From NCBI GenBank assembly GCA_963849115.1, contig CAWKGK010000008.1:124001-188000 (forward strand): a DNA stretch of 64,000 bases, in the 5' to 3' direction. Numbering within the stretch: position 1 is the first letter of the stretch; each line of letters starts with the position of its first letter. Shown here piece by piece: positions 15,806-24,249 of this stretch. The stretch is from JACDAL01 sp963849115 (lineage in GTDB: Bacteria > Actinomycetota > CADDZG01 > WHSQ01). The notes under the pieces were generated by a model, which was not told where the DNA came from, did not search any database, and saw nothing but the letters and a program-made list of their open reading frames with translations. Position numbers and translations under genes: made by a program.

Positions 15806-17569
15806 TCAGTCCTTGTGATGCTCCACGGCAGCGCTGCCCCCACCTCGTCGGACGGGCTCGGCCACCGCACGCACGCGGCCACCAGAGAGGAATTCGATTC
15901 CCGCCACAGTTCCGAGCTCTTCTATCTCCTCGAAAGAATGGCCGAGATCCTCTAGCTCGTCGCTCACCTCAGTGCGGAGAAAGGCGGGCTCGGCGAGAAT
16001 GGGATAGTAGTTCTGAGGAGCGAGTCGAGGTGCGGCCACCGCTTCCGGAAGAGTCATGCCGAAGTCCAAGCGGTTCAGCAGCACCTGGAGCACAGTGTTG
16101 ATGATCGTAGAGCCCCCCGGTGATCCAAGCGCCAGCACTGTCTTGTCGTCCTTGGTCACGATCGTCGGGCTCATGCTGCTGCGCGGACGTTTGCCTCCTT
16201 CGGGAGCGTTCGGATGCGGAGGCTCGAAGTTGAAGTCGGTCAACTCGTTATTGAGCAAGAACCCGTACTCCGGTACCGTGATGCCGCTTCCGCCGATCTG
16301 CTCGATCGTGAAGGTGTAGCTCACCATCATGCCCTCGGAGTCGGACACGGTGAGGTGGGTAGTGGAGCCGCCGGTGTCAATCGATGCGGACACCGCCGCG
16401 TCCGAGTCGTCGTACGGAAACGGGTCACCGGGCGGAAGGGGCTTGGCCGAAGCCTCTGGGCCGATGAGCTGTCTGCGCTCGGCTGCATAGTCCTGCGACA
16501 ACAGGCCTTCCAGCGGCACGTCGACGAAGTCGGCGTCACCTAGATAGGTGTTGCGGTCGGCGAAAGCGAGACTCGTGGCTTCGATGTAGCGATGGAGAGC
16601 TCGCGTGCGCGAGCCGGCCCCGAGATCGAAGCCCTCGAGAATGTTGAGCGCCTCTGAGATGGTGGAGCCCCCGCTGGAGGGCGGACCCATCCCGAACACG
16701 TCGTAGCCCCGATAGGAGATGCGGGTCGGCGGCCGGAACGGCGCACGATAGTCGGCGAGGTCTTGCGTCGTCATTAGGCCGGGACGGACGAAGAGGTCGG
16801 AGCTGCGGGTCTCAGGAGGAGCCTGCACCGTTCGCACGATTGCTCTCGCAAGACTTCCCTGGTAGAAAGCGTCGGCCCCCCGCTCTGCGATCAGATCGTA
16901 AGTGCGAGCGAGATCCTGGTTGCGGAAAAGAGACCCGACACGCGGCACTCGCCCACTGTCGGTCAGGAACAAGCGGCGCGTCGATTTGAAGGCGCGGAAA
17001 CGCGCGAGATTGTCGCGCGTTTGTGACGCGAAGATGTCGTCAACCACAAAGCCTTGCCGGGCGATGGCTATTGCTGGTTGCAGCAGTGAGCTGAGTGGCA
17101 TGCTTCCGAAGCGTTTAAGCACCTGGTCCCAGCCCCTCACGGTGCCCGGGACACCTACGGACAGCCCGCTGGTGACCGCCTCGTCGAAGGGAATGGGCTC
17201 GCCGGTCTCGGGATCGATCAGGGTGTCAGGTTCGTAGGCGGCCGGGGCAGTCTCCCGATGGTCGTTGGTGGCCACGTTGTCGCCTCGGCCGATGAGCATG
17301 AACCCGCCGCCCCCGATTCCGCACGAGTAGGGTTCGACGACTCCCAGCACCGCGGCGGCGGCCACCGCAGCGTCCACTGCGTTACCCCCGCGGCGAAGCA
17401 CCCGTATGGCGGTGCGGGTGGCGAGAGGGTCGACGCTTGCGGCCGCTCCTCCACGTCCCGTCGCAGTTGGCTGTCCCTGCGGCTCTGCAGGTCTGGCGGG
17501 TGCGGCCGGGCCCAGGCCCAGCGACACGGTCACCGACAGTGCGAACGCAATGCTCGTGATCCGGCGCAT
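15806..17569 (-). CDS. ggt: Gamma-glutamyltransferase, secreted
   Basis: A 587-residue exported Ntn-hydrolase that cleaves gamma-glutamyl bonds of glutathione and related peptides. A signal peptide (RITSIAFALSVTVSLGLG) is followed by the large subunit with GGNAVDAAVAAAAVLGVVEP and YSCGIGGGGFML. The autoprocessing site lies in DTGGSTTHLTVSD, where the second Thr becomes the N-terminal nucleophile of the small subunit. The small subunit has GSPGGSTIINTVLQ and the C-terminal LPEAVAAPR. The ATG at 17569 is chosen for its signal peptide and the GGGAGGA ribosome binding site. Confidence 0.92.
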   Translation of the reverse strand: MRRITSIAFALSVTVSLGLGPAAPARPAEPQGQPTATGRGGAAASVDPLATRTAIRVLRRGGNAVDAAVAAAAVLGVVEPYSCGIGGGGFMLIGRGDNVATNDHRETAPAAYEPDTLIDPETGEPIPFDEAVTSGLSVGVPGTVRGWDQVLKRFGSMPLSSLLQPAIAIARQGFVVDDIFASQTRDNLARFRAFKSTRRLFLTDSGRVPRVGSLFRNQDLARTYDLIAERGADAFYQGSLARAIVRTVQAPPETRSSDLFVRPGLMTTQDLADYRAPFRPPTRISYRGYDVFGMGPPSSGGSTISEALNILEGFDLGAGSRTRALHRYIEATSLAFADRNTYLGDADFVDVPLEGLLSQDYAAERRQLIGPEASAKPLPPGDPFPYDDSDAAVSASIDTGGSTTHLTVSDSEGMMVSYTFTIEQIGGSGITVPEYGFLLNNELTDFNFEPPHPNAPEGGKRPRSSMSPTIVTKDDKTVLALGSPGGSTIINTVLQVLLNRLDFGMTLPEAVAAPRLAPQNYYPILAEPAFLRTEVSDELEDLGHSFEEIEELGTVAGIEFLSGGRVRAVAEPVRRGGGSAAVEHHKD

Positions 17570-17866
17570 CGAGAATTCCTCCCTCTCCACAAGGCCCCTC
17601 CGGGAGGCCGCACGGCCGAGGCCGCGCCACCTCTGCAACCGGCACCACCTTACAGGAATTGGGAGCGCTGCGTTCGTCCGGGTACCGCGCGCCTTGTGAC
17701 TGACTGGTGGCTCGGTCCGGAAATATTTCGAGCGGTCAGCACGTGCCGACTTCGAAGAAAGGCAGCGCGCGTCGCGATTTCAGCGGTCTGTCGAACTGCG
17801 TCGCGCCATCAGTTCATCGACCAAGTGATCGAAACACAAGCTGTCAGAATGTGACATCATCCATGG

Positions 17867-18367
17867 ATGATCTCCAAGGAAGAGCTGAGTGTCTACCTTA
17901 CGGATCATCTCGGAGGGGCGGCGGCCGGCCAAGAACTCGCGGAGCGGCTGCGTTCGCAAAACGAGGGATCTCCCTTGGAAGGCTACCTGGCACAGCTTGC
18001 ACTCGACATTACCGTGGATCGCGAAACTCTCGCGGACCTCATGGATCGGTTGGGAATCACAAAGAGTGCCGCCAAACAGGCAGGCGGATGGGTGCTCGAA
18101 AAACTTACGCGGATCAAGTACTCGGAGAAGTTGACCAGATCGGCGGATGTCAGTCGGCTCTTCGAAATGGAGACGCTGTCTCTAGGGATCGAAGGCAAGC
18201 TCGCCATGTGGAGGAGTCTCAAGGAGGTTGCTCATGAGGATCCACAGCTATCGAAAACGAATTTCGACGACCTGATTCAGCGAGCACAGTTGCAACTTGA
18301 CGGGCTCGAGAGACATCGGCAGGAGGCTGCTGCCAGAGCCTTCACGGCCTCCTCTGTGCAGAGCTAG
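17867..18367 (+). CDS. Conserved hypothetical helical protein
   Basis: A 166-residue cytosolic protein, almost wholly helical and charged, beginning with EELSVYLTDHLGGAAAGQELAERL. It resembles an uncharacterised actinobacterial family of about 160 residues with ferritin-like helical content, but conserved metal ligands could not be identified. Two ATGs four bases apart are possible starts. A hairpin lies directly on its stop codon. Confidence 0.6.
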   Translation: MISKEELSVYLTDHLGGAAAGQELAERLRSQNEGSPLEGYLAQLALDITVDRETLADLMDRLGITKSAAKQAGGWVLEKLTRIKYSEKLTRSADVSRLFEMETLSLGIEGKLAMWRSLKEVAHEDPQLSKTNFDDLIQRAQLQLDGLERHRQEAAARAFTASSVQS

Positions 18368-18384
18368 CCCCGCTGAGCGGGGCT
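18366..18384 (+). terminator. Hairpin at gene end
   Basis: AGCCCCGC at 18366-18373 pairs exactly with GCGGGGCT at 18377-18384 around a TGA loop, overlapping the stop of the helical protein gene. No T-run follows, so it is an I-shaped or non-canonical terminator at best. Confidence 0.55.
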
Positions 18385-18451
18385 AAGGCTGCTTAGAAGG
18401 AATCTAGATCAGTCAAGCGCCGCATAGAACCACCCTGGACGGTAACTTGAG

Positions 18452-19012
18452 TTGAGAGCGGGCCACGGGAAGTCGATCACCGCAGCGATTGCGTGCGTCC
18501 TAGTAGGGGCAGGGTTGGTTTCCTGGGGGCCCCCGAGAAACCCACGCATCGCCTTCGCCGACGGAACGCCCGAGGATCTCCAGCGGCTCGCCACATCCGC
18601 CTGGGGAGATTTCATAGCCTCCTTCCGGCGCCACCAAGACTGTATCGATCCGGTAACCGTCGTCCCCGCCCTACGGCTCGGCGACCGGGCCACATACTCA
18701 CAGAGGGACGCGCTCGTGACGGTGCGCGTGCCGGGCACGGCCCCCAACTTGCGTGCCGCTTTGATACACGAGTTCGCGCATCACCTCGACTACACCTGCC
18801 CTCGCGTTCGTCACTTTCGCCGTCGGTTCCTCGCCGCTCAAGGTCTCGCTACAACCCGTCCCTGGGGCACCGGGGCTAGTTGGGAGCAGATCCCTGCCGA
18901 GCAGTTCGCAGACGCCGCGGTCGAGATCGTGCTGGGGCGAACCTCATGGCTGCGCCTCCATGCCCGCGAGGCCGCGCTGCAAGAGATGCGGGCGTGGGGA
19001 GCACGCGAGTGA
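18452..19012 (+). CDS. Putative secreted zinc metallopeptidase-like protein
   Basis: A 186-residue protein with an N-terminal hydrophobic signal-like segment (residues about 9-27) and a zincin motif HEFAHHLD near residue 109, within ALIHEFAHHLDYTCP. A glutamine/aspartate helix (EQFADAAVEIVLG) follows, as in small zincins where a downstream acidic residue is the third ligand. No named family is assigned. The start is TTG. It is convergent with the sugar-transport operon. Confidence 0.6.
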   Translation: MRAGHGKSITAAIACVLVGAGLVSWGPPRNPRIAFADGTPEDLQRLATSAWGDFIASFRRHQDCIDPVTVVPALRLGDRATYSQRDALVTVRVPGTAPNLRAALIHEFAHHLDYTCPRVRHFRRRFLAAQGLATTRPWGTGASWEQIPAEQFADAAVEIVLGRTSWLRLHAREAALQEMRAWGARE

Positions 19013-19051
19013 AACATGCAATGGCTATGGGCCTAACGCGCTCCTTGTTGG

Positions 19052-19918
19052 TCAGCCGGCAGTTTTCTTAGCGTTCTCTTCGAGCGCCTGGGCGGCGCGG
19101 CGCATCTCCTCAACGGAATCGTCGTCTTCCGGGACATCACGTTGTAGCTCGTGCGCCAGGTTCTGGAGCTCTTCGCCCCCGGCCATCATCTGTACCAGCT
19201 GATCCAGACCGATGTCTTGCTTGGGGAAGTCTCCATAGATACGCCCCCGGCGCAGGATGACGAAGTGGTCGCCGACCGGGTAGGCGTGGTGGGGGTTGTG
19301 CGTAATGAAAATAACTCCGATACCGCGCTGTTTGGCCTGGAGTATGTAGCGAAGCACCACGCCTGCCTGTTTCACCCCAAGTGCTGCGGTGGGCTCATCG
19401 AGAATCAGGACCTTGGCGCCGAAGTAGACAGCTCGTGCGATCGCGACCGACTGACGCTCGCCTCCCGACAGAGTACCGACGGCCTGGTCCGGATCGCGGA
19501 TGTCGATACCCATCTTCCCCAGTTCTGCGCGCGTCGTCTCTTTGGCAAAGTCGACGTCGTAGCGACGGAACGGCCAAAACCCCTTGGTCGGCTCCGATCC
19601 GAGGAAGAAGTTCCTCCAAATCGACAGTAGCGGAATCATGGCGAGATCTTGATACACGGTCGCTATGCCGCGCTCGAGTGCGTCGCGGGGCGAGCTGAGG
19701 CTCATCTTTTCGTCCTCGAAGACATACTCACCTTCGTCGGGTTTATGCACGCCGGACAGAGTCTTGATGAGTGTCGATTTGCCGGCGCCGTTATCGCCAA
19801 GGAGGCACGTGACCTCTCCGGCCCTCACGAACATAGAGATTTCCTTGATAGCCACGACCGTTCCGAAGTACTTGGAGACGCCCTTGATTTCCAGCAGTGG
19901 CTTGCCGTTGGCGCTCAA
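19052..19918 (-). CDS. Sugar ABC transporter ATP-binding protein, single domain
   Basis: A 288-residue ABC ATPase of the carbohydrate (CUT2/RbsA) class but with one cassette instead of two. Walker A GDNGAGKSTLIKTL is near residue 41, the signature LSGGERQSVAIARA near 145, and Walker B VLILDEPTAALGV near 165. The C-terminal 40 residues form an acidic coiled tail. The TTG start overlaps the permease stop (TTGA), so translation is coupled. It should power uptake of a monosaccharide or polyol with the two genes upstream. Confidence 0.9.
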   Translation of the reverse strand: MSANGKPLLEIKGVSKYFGTVVAIKEISMFVRAGEVTCLLGDNGAGKSTLIKTLSGVHKPDEGEYVFEDEKMSLSSPRDALERGIATVYQDLAMIPLLSIWRNFFLGSEPTKGFWPFRRYDVDFAKETTRAELGKMGIDIRDPDQAVGTLSGGERQSVAIARAVYFGAKVLILDEPTAALGVKQAGVVLRYILQAKQRGIGVIFITHNPHHAYPVGDHFVILRRGRIYGDFPKQDIGLDQLVQMMAGGEELQNLAHELQRDVPEDDDSVEEMRRAAQALEENAKKTAG

Positions 19919-20985
19919 CTCCTCGTCGCCCTCCTTCGTACCCAGTTGTTGAATATGACCGCCACCAACAGCACTGCACCGACGAAAACCTGGAAGAGAT
20001 CGCCGTCGACCCCCATGATCACGATGCCTTGCTGGACCAATGCGAAGATGAGTGCGCCGAGCGCCGCTCCGACCGCCGAGCCGTAGCCACCGGTGAGCAA
20101 GCAGCCGCCGATGACCGCCGCGATGATCGCCTGGAACTCCTGTTGGGTTCCACGCAGGGTGTCGGCGCCGGTGAACTGTGCCGCCTGAATCAAGGCTACG
20201 AGAAAAGCGGCGAAGGCGGTCGTCATGAACAGGTGAACCTTTACCCTGCGTGTAGGGACCCCGACATTGCGCGCCGCATCTACCGCGCCTCCTGTCCCAA
20301 AGATCCAGTTGCCGTAGCGAGTCCGCAGTAACACCCAGCTGGCGAGGGCAGTGAGGACGACCCACCATAGGATGGCGACGCTGAAGCTGCTCCCAAACGC
20401 TTCGAGATTGCTCGCGAAGACCGTTTGGATTGGCGCGAACCCTTCAACCTGATCGAGCCCACCGAGCTGAGTGCGGTTGGTTCGGAATCTTGTGAATGCG
20501 ATCGTGATGCCGCGGAAGACGAACAACGTTCCAAGCGTGATGATGAACGAAGGAAGCCTGGTCGTCACCACTAGCCAGCCGTTGAACAAGCCGACGAGCA
20601 GCGACAGTGCCAGCGCCACCAAGATCGCAGGGAACAGCGTCCAGCCGAAGCCCCCGGCCTCGGTGGAGGTGATCAAGATCAGGATGGCCATGCCGGCGAA
20701 TCCCAGGATAGAGCCGATCGACAGATCGAACTCACCTGCGATCATCAGCAGAGCGACTGCGACGGCAAGAATGCCCAGAGGTGCGGCCCGGTTGAGGATG
20801 GATGCGGTCGTCGCCAGGCTGATGAAGTTGTTATCGGCCGCGAAGATCGCAAAGAAGGTCCAGACGAGCACCACTCCCAGCAGCGCACCGAGTTCGGGCC
20901 GCGACAGCAACCCGGACAACCACCCGGATTTCCGGACCCGTTCATCGCCCGGCGCAGCTGCCGGCCGTGCGGCTTCGGTGGCCAA
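19915..20985 (-). CDS. Sugar ABC transporter permease (RbsC-like)
   Basis: A 356-residue permease of the branched/ribose-type (BPD_transp_2) family with about 10 helices. Landmarks are LLMIAGEFDLSIGSILGFAGM near residue 80 (the FDLS motif of the family) and LPSFIITLGTLFVFRGI near 148. The TTG at 20985 has a GGGAGGAAC ribosome binding site; longer versions would read through an intergenic hairpin. It lies between the binding-protein gene and the ATPase gene, with which it overlaps by four bases. Confidence 0.9.
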   Translation of the reverse strand: MATEAARPAAAPGDERVRKSGWLSGLLSRPELGALLGVVLVWTFFAIFAADNNFISLATTASILNRAAPLGILAVAVALLMIAGEFDLSIGSILGFAGMAILILITSTEAGGFGWTLFPAILVALALSLLVGLFNGWLVVTTRLPSFIITLGTLFVFRGITIAFTRFRTNRTQLGGLDQVEGFAPIQTVFASNLEAFGSSFSVAILWWVVLTALASWVLLRTRYGNWIFGTGGAVDAARNVGVPTRRVKVHLFMTTAFAAFLVALIQAAQFTGADTLRGTQQEFQAIIAAVIGGCLLTGGYGSAVGAALGALIFALVQQGIVIMGVDGDLFQVFVGAVLLVAVIFNNWVRRRATRS

Positions 20986-21012
20986 AGTTCCTCCCTTCTC
21001 TGGGTGGAGGGG

Positions 21013-21046
21013 CAGGTGGGGGGCTCGCAACCTAGCCCCCCACCTG
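21013..21046 (-). promoter_or_regulatory. Perfect 13-bp hairpin between binding-protein and permease genes
   Basis: CAGGTGGGGGGCT (21013-21025) and AGCCCCCCACCTG (21034-21046) are exact complements around an eight-base loop, about 23 bases after the binding-protein stop. Such a hairpin after the first transporter gene commonly stabilises the upstream message or attenuates the permease and ATPase, giving excess binding protein. There is no T-run after it. Confidence 0.7.
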
Positions 21047-21068
21047 AATCACATTGCTACCCGACGCG

Positions 21069-22070
21069 TTACCTAACGCCTTCGTCGGTGTATTGGATGA
21101 CGTCGCTGGCGGTGTCCTGAGTGACGATCTGCGGGCCGGTCAGGACGATGCGCTCAACGCTGCCGAGTGGCAACGCCCCCGTCTCGAGGTACTGGGTCAG
21201 AAACACCACCGGCAGGTAACCCTGCAGGTACTGGGCCTGGTCGATGGCGAACAGCATGTCGCCGTCCTCGATCGCCTGCAACACCGAGGACGAGAGGTCG
21301 AAGGTCGCGAAAGTTATGTCCCCGAGGCTCCCGGACTGCTGCAGCGCCTGCAGCGTCGGGTCCGCGCCGGTCGGTCCCAGGGTGAGGATTCCGTCGATCT
21401 CACGGCCCTGAAGCGCGCCTGTCACCGTCTCGGTCGCCGCCTGGGGGTTGTTGAGGTCGACCGGGACGACCTCTCCCTGCTCCCCAAGGCCCTCGAAGAA
21501 GCCCTCGCAGCGCAGGTCGAGAGCAGCGTTACCGACCTCCTGGTTGATGCAGATTGCATTCTTTACGCCCTCTTCGGCGAAGCGTTGGCCTGCGATCAAC
21601 CCGGCCTCGAACTCAGTCTGACCGATGTGTACCAGGACACCGAGGTCGGCGAAGTCATCGCTCCCGGAGTTCATCGAGATGACCGGTATCCCTGCGTCCA
21701 CTGCGCTCTCGATCGAGGTGCGTAGTGCGTCCGCATCGGGGATGCTGACGATCAGGCCGTCCGGCTCGGATGCAACCGCTGCGTCGATCAGCTCACTCAT
21801 CTGCACCATGTCGAAGGTCTGCGGTGCCCGATACTCGACCTCGACCCCCATGTCGGTGGCGGCATCGTCGAACCCGTTGGCGGCCACCGACCAAAAAGGA
21901 TCGGAGGCTTGCCCGTGGGTTACCGCGACAAAGCGGAAGTCACGCTGTGCGACTGCGCCGCCTCCGTCCCCGTTGCCGTCAGACTGCTGCTCCCCGCCCC
22001 CATCGCTCGCACAGGCTGCAGCGAGCAGCACCAGCACCGCCGCCACTGCCCACATCTTAGTTTTCCCCAC
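21069..22070 (-). CDS. Sugar ABC transporter substrate-binding lipoprotein
   Basis: A 333-residue periplasmic-binding-protein-type (RbsB, Peripla_BP_4) lipoprotein. The lipobox is LLAAAC with the modified Cys near residue 20, followed by a low-complexity Gly/Asp linker. The core has the typical alternate folds (FWSVAANGFDDAATDMGVEV, ASEPDGLIVSIPDADAL, DGILTLGPTGADPTLQA). It should deliver a sugar or cyclitol to the permease encoded next. The GTG at 22070 is used; an ATG five codons inside is also possible. Confidence 0.9.
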   Translation of the reverse strand: MGKTKMWAVAAVLVLLAAACASDGGGEQQSDGNGDGGGAVAQRDFRFVAVTHGQASDPFWSVAANGFDDAATDMGVEVEYRAPQTFDMVQMSELIDAAVASEPDGLIVSIPDADALRTSIESAVDAGIPVISMNSGSDDFADLGVLVHIGQTEFEAGLIAGQRFAEEGVKNAICINQEVGNAALDLRCEGFFEGLGEQGEVVPVDLNNPQAATETVTGALQGREIDGILTLGPTGADPTLQALQQSGSLGDITFATFDLSSSVLQAIEDGDMLFAIDQAQYLQGYLPVVFLTQYLETGALPLGSVERIVLTGPQIVTQDTASDVIQYTDEGVR

Positions 22071-22129
22071 CCCGGCTCCCTTCTTTGTGGCCCCGCCCTA
22101 TGCGGCGCCTGCTTGAACAACACTGCGGT

Positions 22130-23038
22130 TCATGCCGACTGTTGTGCCTGCGAATCAGAGATCACCCGCCGCATAAACTCCATCCCGGTGCGAGCATCCC
22201 CGATCGGACCACCTCCCTTCTCTGGCTCCTCATTCAACACCCGGTCCTGCTCCAGCACCAACCAACCGTCGTACCCGGAAGCCTGCAAGAGTGCGATCAC
22301 CGATTCGAGGTCGACATCGCCGCTCCCGAGCGGCCGGTACATCCCGCGCCGGACCGCTTCCTGATAACCGAGCGCACCGGAACCGACTAGCCTCGACAGC
22401 CCGACGTCAACGTCCTTCAGATGGACGTGTGCAATCCGGCCCAAGACGGATTTCACTACCTCGAGAGGGTCGGCTCCCGCCACCGTCAGATGGCCCGTGT
22501 CGATACATAGCGCAACCGACGACGAGTCGAGGACTCGTTCGATGTCGCGCCGGCCTTCGATCGCGGTGCCGTAGTGAGGATGAAGTGCGACTCGAAGCCC
22601 CCGGGAATCAGCCACCTCTTCGACGCGCTCGATGCCATGAGCGAGCGTCATCCACGCTCGCGTATCGAGTTGCTCCGATACCTCGTAGCCGGTGTGGGCC
22701 GAGGCGGCGGCTACGACCAGCACTTCCGCCGAGGCGGATCCAAGCAAGTCGGCCACCTCGGCCACGGCCGTCAACTCTGTCTCTAGACGAGGGGCGTCGT
22801 GCAGGACGGCAGGTACAAAGCCACCAACCAGCTTGAGGACGTGAGCGCCGAGTAACGCTCGCAGCGATGCGGGATCGTCCGGGAGAAAGCCCTCGGGGCC
22901 CAGCTCGATGGCGTGGAAGCCGAGCTCCGAGATCTCAGAAAGTACCCTCTGCGGTTGGAGCTGGTGCCCCCATCCCTCCACCTCGCAAATACCCCAGGTG
23001 ATTGGCGCGGCCGCGACCCTGTCGAGAGTGTTCCTCAC
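22130..23038 (-). CDS. Sugar phosphate isomerase/epimerase, IolE-like TIM barrel
   Basis: A 302-residue xylose-isomerase-like TIM barrel protein (AP endonuclease 2 superfamily). It opens with APITWGICEVEGWGHQL, as in inosose dehydratase-like enzymes, and shows metal-site segments VALHPHYGTAIE, ALCIDTGHLTVAG and IAHVHLKDVD, ending with WLVLEQD. Its GTG overlaps the stop of the preceding dehydrogenase gene (GTGA). Together with the dehydrogenase this suggests breakdown of inositol or a similar cyclitol, or keto-sugar isomerisation; the exact substrate is not visible. Confidence 0.82.
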   Translation of the reverse strand: MRNTLDRVAAAPITWGICEVEGWGHQLQPQRVLSEISELGFHAIELGPEGFLPDDPASLRALLGAHVLKLVGGFVPAVLHDAPRLETELTAVAEVADLLGSASAEVLVVAAASAHTGYEVSEQLDTRAWMTLAHGIERVEEVADSRGLRVALHPHYGTAIEGRRDIERVLDSSSVALCIDTGHLTVAGADPLEVVKSVLGRIAHVHLKDVDVGLSRLVGSGALGYQEAVRRGMYRPLGSGDVDLESVIALLQASGYDGWLVLEQDRVLNEEPEKGGGPIGDARTGMEFMRRVISDSQAQQSA

Positions 23039-24030
23039 CGCAACTCCTCGAGTTTCACGGGGCGGTGCTGCTCTCGGGAGAGGTCGCAGGCCACAGCCAC
23101 CCGCAGTGCCTCGAGGGCGTCCTCTGCCGTGCATGGGCTCGACGTCGCCCCACTGGCGACTTCGATGAATGCGGACAGCTCTCGGCGGTAGGCATCCTTA
23201 AACCGCTCCTGGAAGTTGGGGTAGGCATCGGGCGGGGAGCCGGGCATGCCGGGCTCAACCGAGCGCAGAGGGGTGCGCTTGTCCCAGCCAACCGCGATGC
23301 TGTCGCCGGACCCAAATAATTCCATGCGAACGTCGTAACCCAGGGGGTCGTGACGCGCGACCGACAGGATGCCGAAGGCCCCGCTTCTCAACTTGAGGAC
23401 CGCCGCTGCGGTGTCGGCGTCGCCGTGAGACTCGAAGATCGGAAAGTTGGTCGCCGATCCATCCGCGTAAACCTCGCCGACCTCGTCGCCGGTGACGAAG
23501 CGCAGGGCGTCGAAGTCATGAATGCTGAAGTCCCGGAAGATGCCGCCCGAGCTCTTGATGTAGTCCTCGTGTGGCGGGGAGGGGTCGTGCCCGGCCATTC
23601 GGACTATGTAGAGGTCACCGAGGCCGCCGCTCGCGACGAGCTCATGGGCGGCCCTGTAGCCTTCGTCGAAACGGCGCTGAAAGCCCATCTGTAGCGGAAC
23701 CGCCGTCTCATGGGCGAGCTCGACGATTTCAACGCTCGCATCCAGGTCGAGTGCGATTGGTTTCTCGCAGAAAGTGGGAAGGCCGCGCTCAAGGGCAGAC
23801 TTGATCAGCTGCGCGTGTGAGGATGTCGCCGCAGCGATGACCACGGCGTCGACCGCCACCAGCAGCTCCTCAACTCCAGCCGCCGGCTCGACCCTTAGAT
23901 CGGTGGCTACCTTAGCCACCCGCTCGTGATCGGCGTCCGTCACAGTGACCGAGGCGACATCGGAAAAGGCGGCGAGCATCCGGGCGTGCTCCACGCCGAT
24001 CCTGCCGACTCCGATGACCCCAACTCGCAA
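23035..24030 (-). CDS. Gfo/Idh/MocA oxidoreductase, inositol 2-dehydrogenase-like
   Basis: A 331-residue NAD(P)-dependent dehydrogenase with an N-terminal Rossmann domain (VGVIGVGRIGVEHARML), the hallmark FCEKPIALD near residue 90 and the C-terminal substrate domain with GGIFRDFSIHDFDALRF, whose Asp and His are the usual catalytic residues of myo-inositol dehydrogenases. It is the first gene of a five-gene minus-strand operon (dehydrogenase, isomerase, ABC transporter). A TTG start is used. Assignment as IolG is likely but other polyols are possible. Confidence 0.85.
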   Translation of the reverse strand: MRVGVIGVGRIGVEHARMLAAFSDVASVTVTDADHERVAKVATDLRVEPAAGVEELLVAVDAVVIAAATSSHAQLIKSALERGLPTFCEKPIALDLDASVEIVELAHETAVPLQMGFQRRFDEGYRAAHELVASGGLGDLYIVRMAGHDPSPPHEDYIKSSGGIFRDFSIHDFDALRFVTGDEVGEVYADGSATNFPIFESHGDADTAAAVLKLRSGAFGILSVARHDPLGYDVRMELFGSGDSIAVGWDKRTPLRSVEPGMPGSPPDAYPNFQERFKDAYRRELSAFIEVASGATSSPCTAEDALEALRVAVACDLSREQHRPVKLEELR

Positions 24031-24174
24031 CGCGCCCCCCGGCCTGGTTTGGGGCCCCCTCCAGTGGCCCCACTGTCACCGTTCCCTCCGCGGGTTTTGA
24101 CTCCGCGGGCCTCCCGCTAAGCCGCCTCTTCAGCGGGGCACCTGATTCTAGCGACTCGAGAGCCCTCCTCTCGC

Positions 24175-24249
24175 GGTGGTCAATCGCCCAAGCTGTGCGG
24201 TGGGCCACCGGGTCGGTGGTCATGAGCCCAAGTTGGGCGATCGACCACC
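24175..24249. repeat. Pair of 35-nt REP-like palindromes
   Basis: Unit 1 is 24175-24209 and unit 2 is 24215-24249, separated by five bases (GGGTC). Each begins GGTGGTCA, has a central GCCCAAG core and ends in CCACC; unit 2 is the better palindrome (GGTGGTC...GCCCAAGTTGGGC...GACCACC). The pair abuts the stop codon of the receiver/reductase gene at 24250. A matching pair with the same period is at 52927-53001. Confidence 0.8.
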
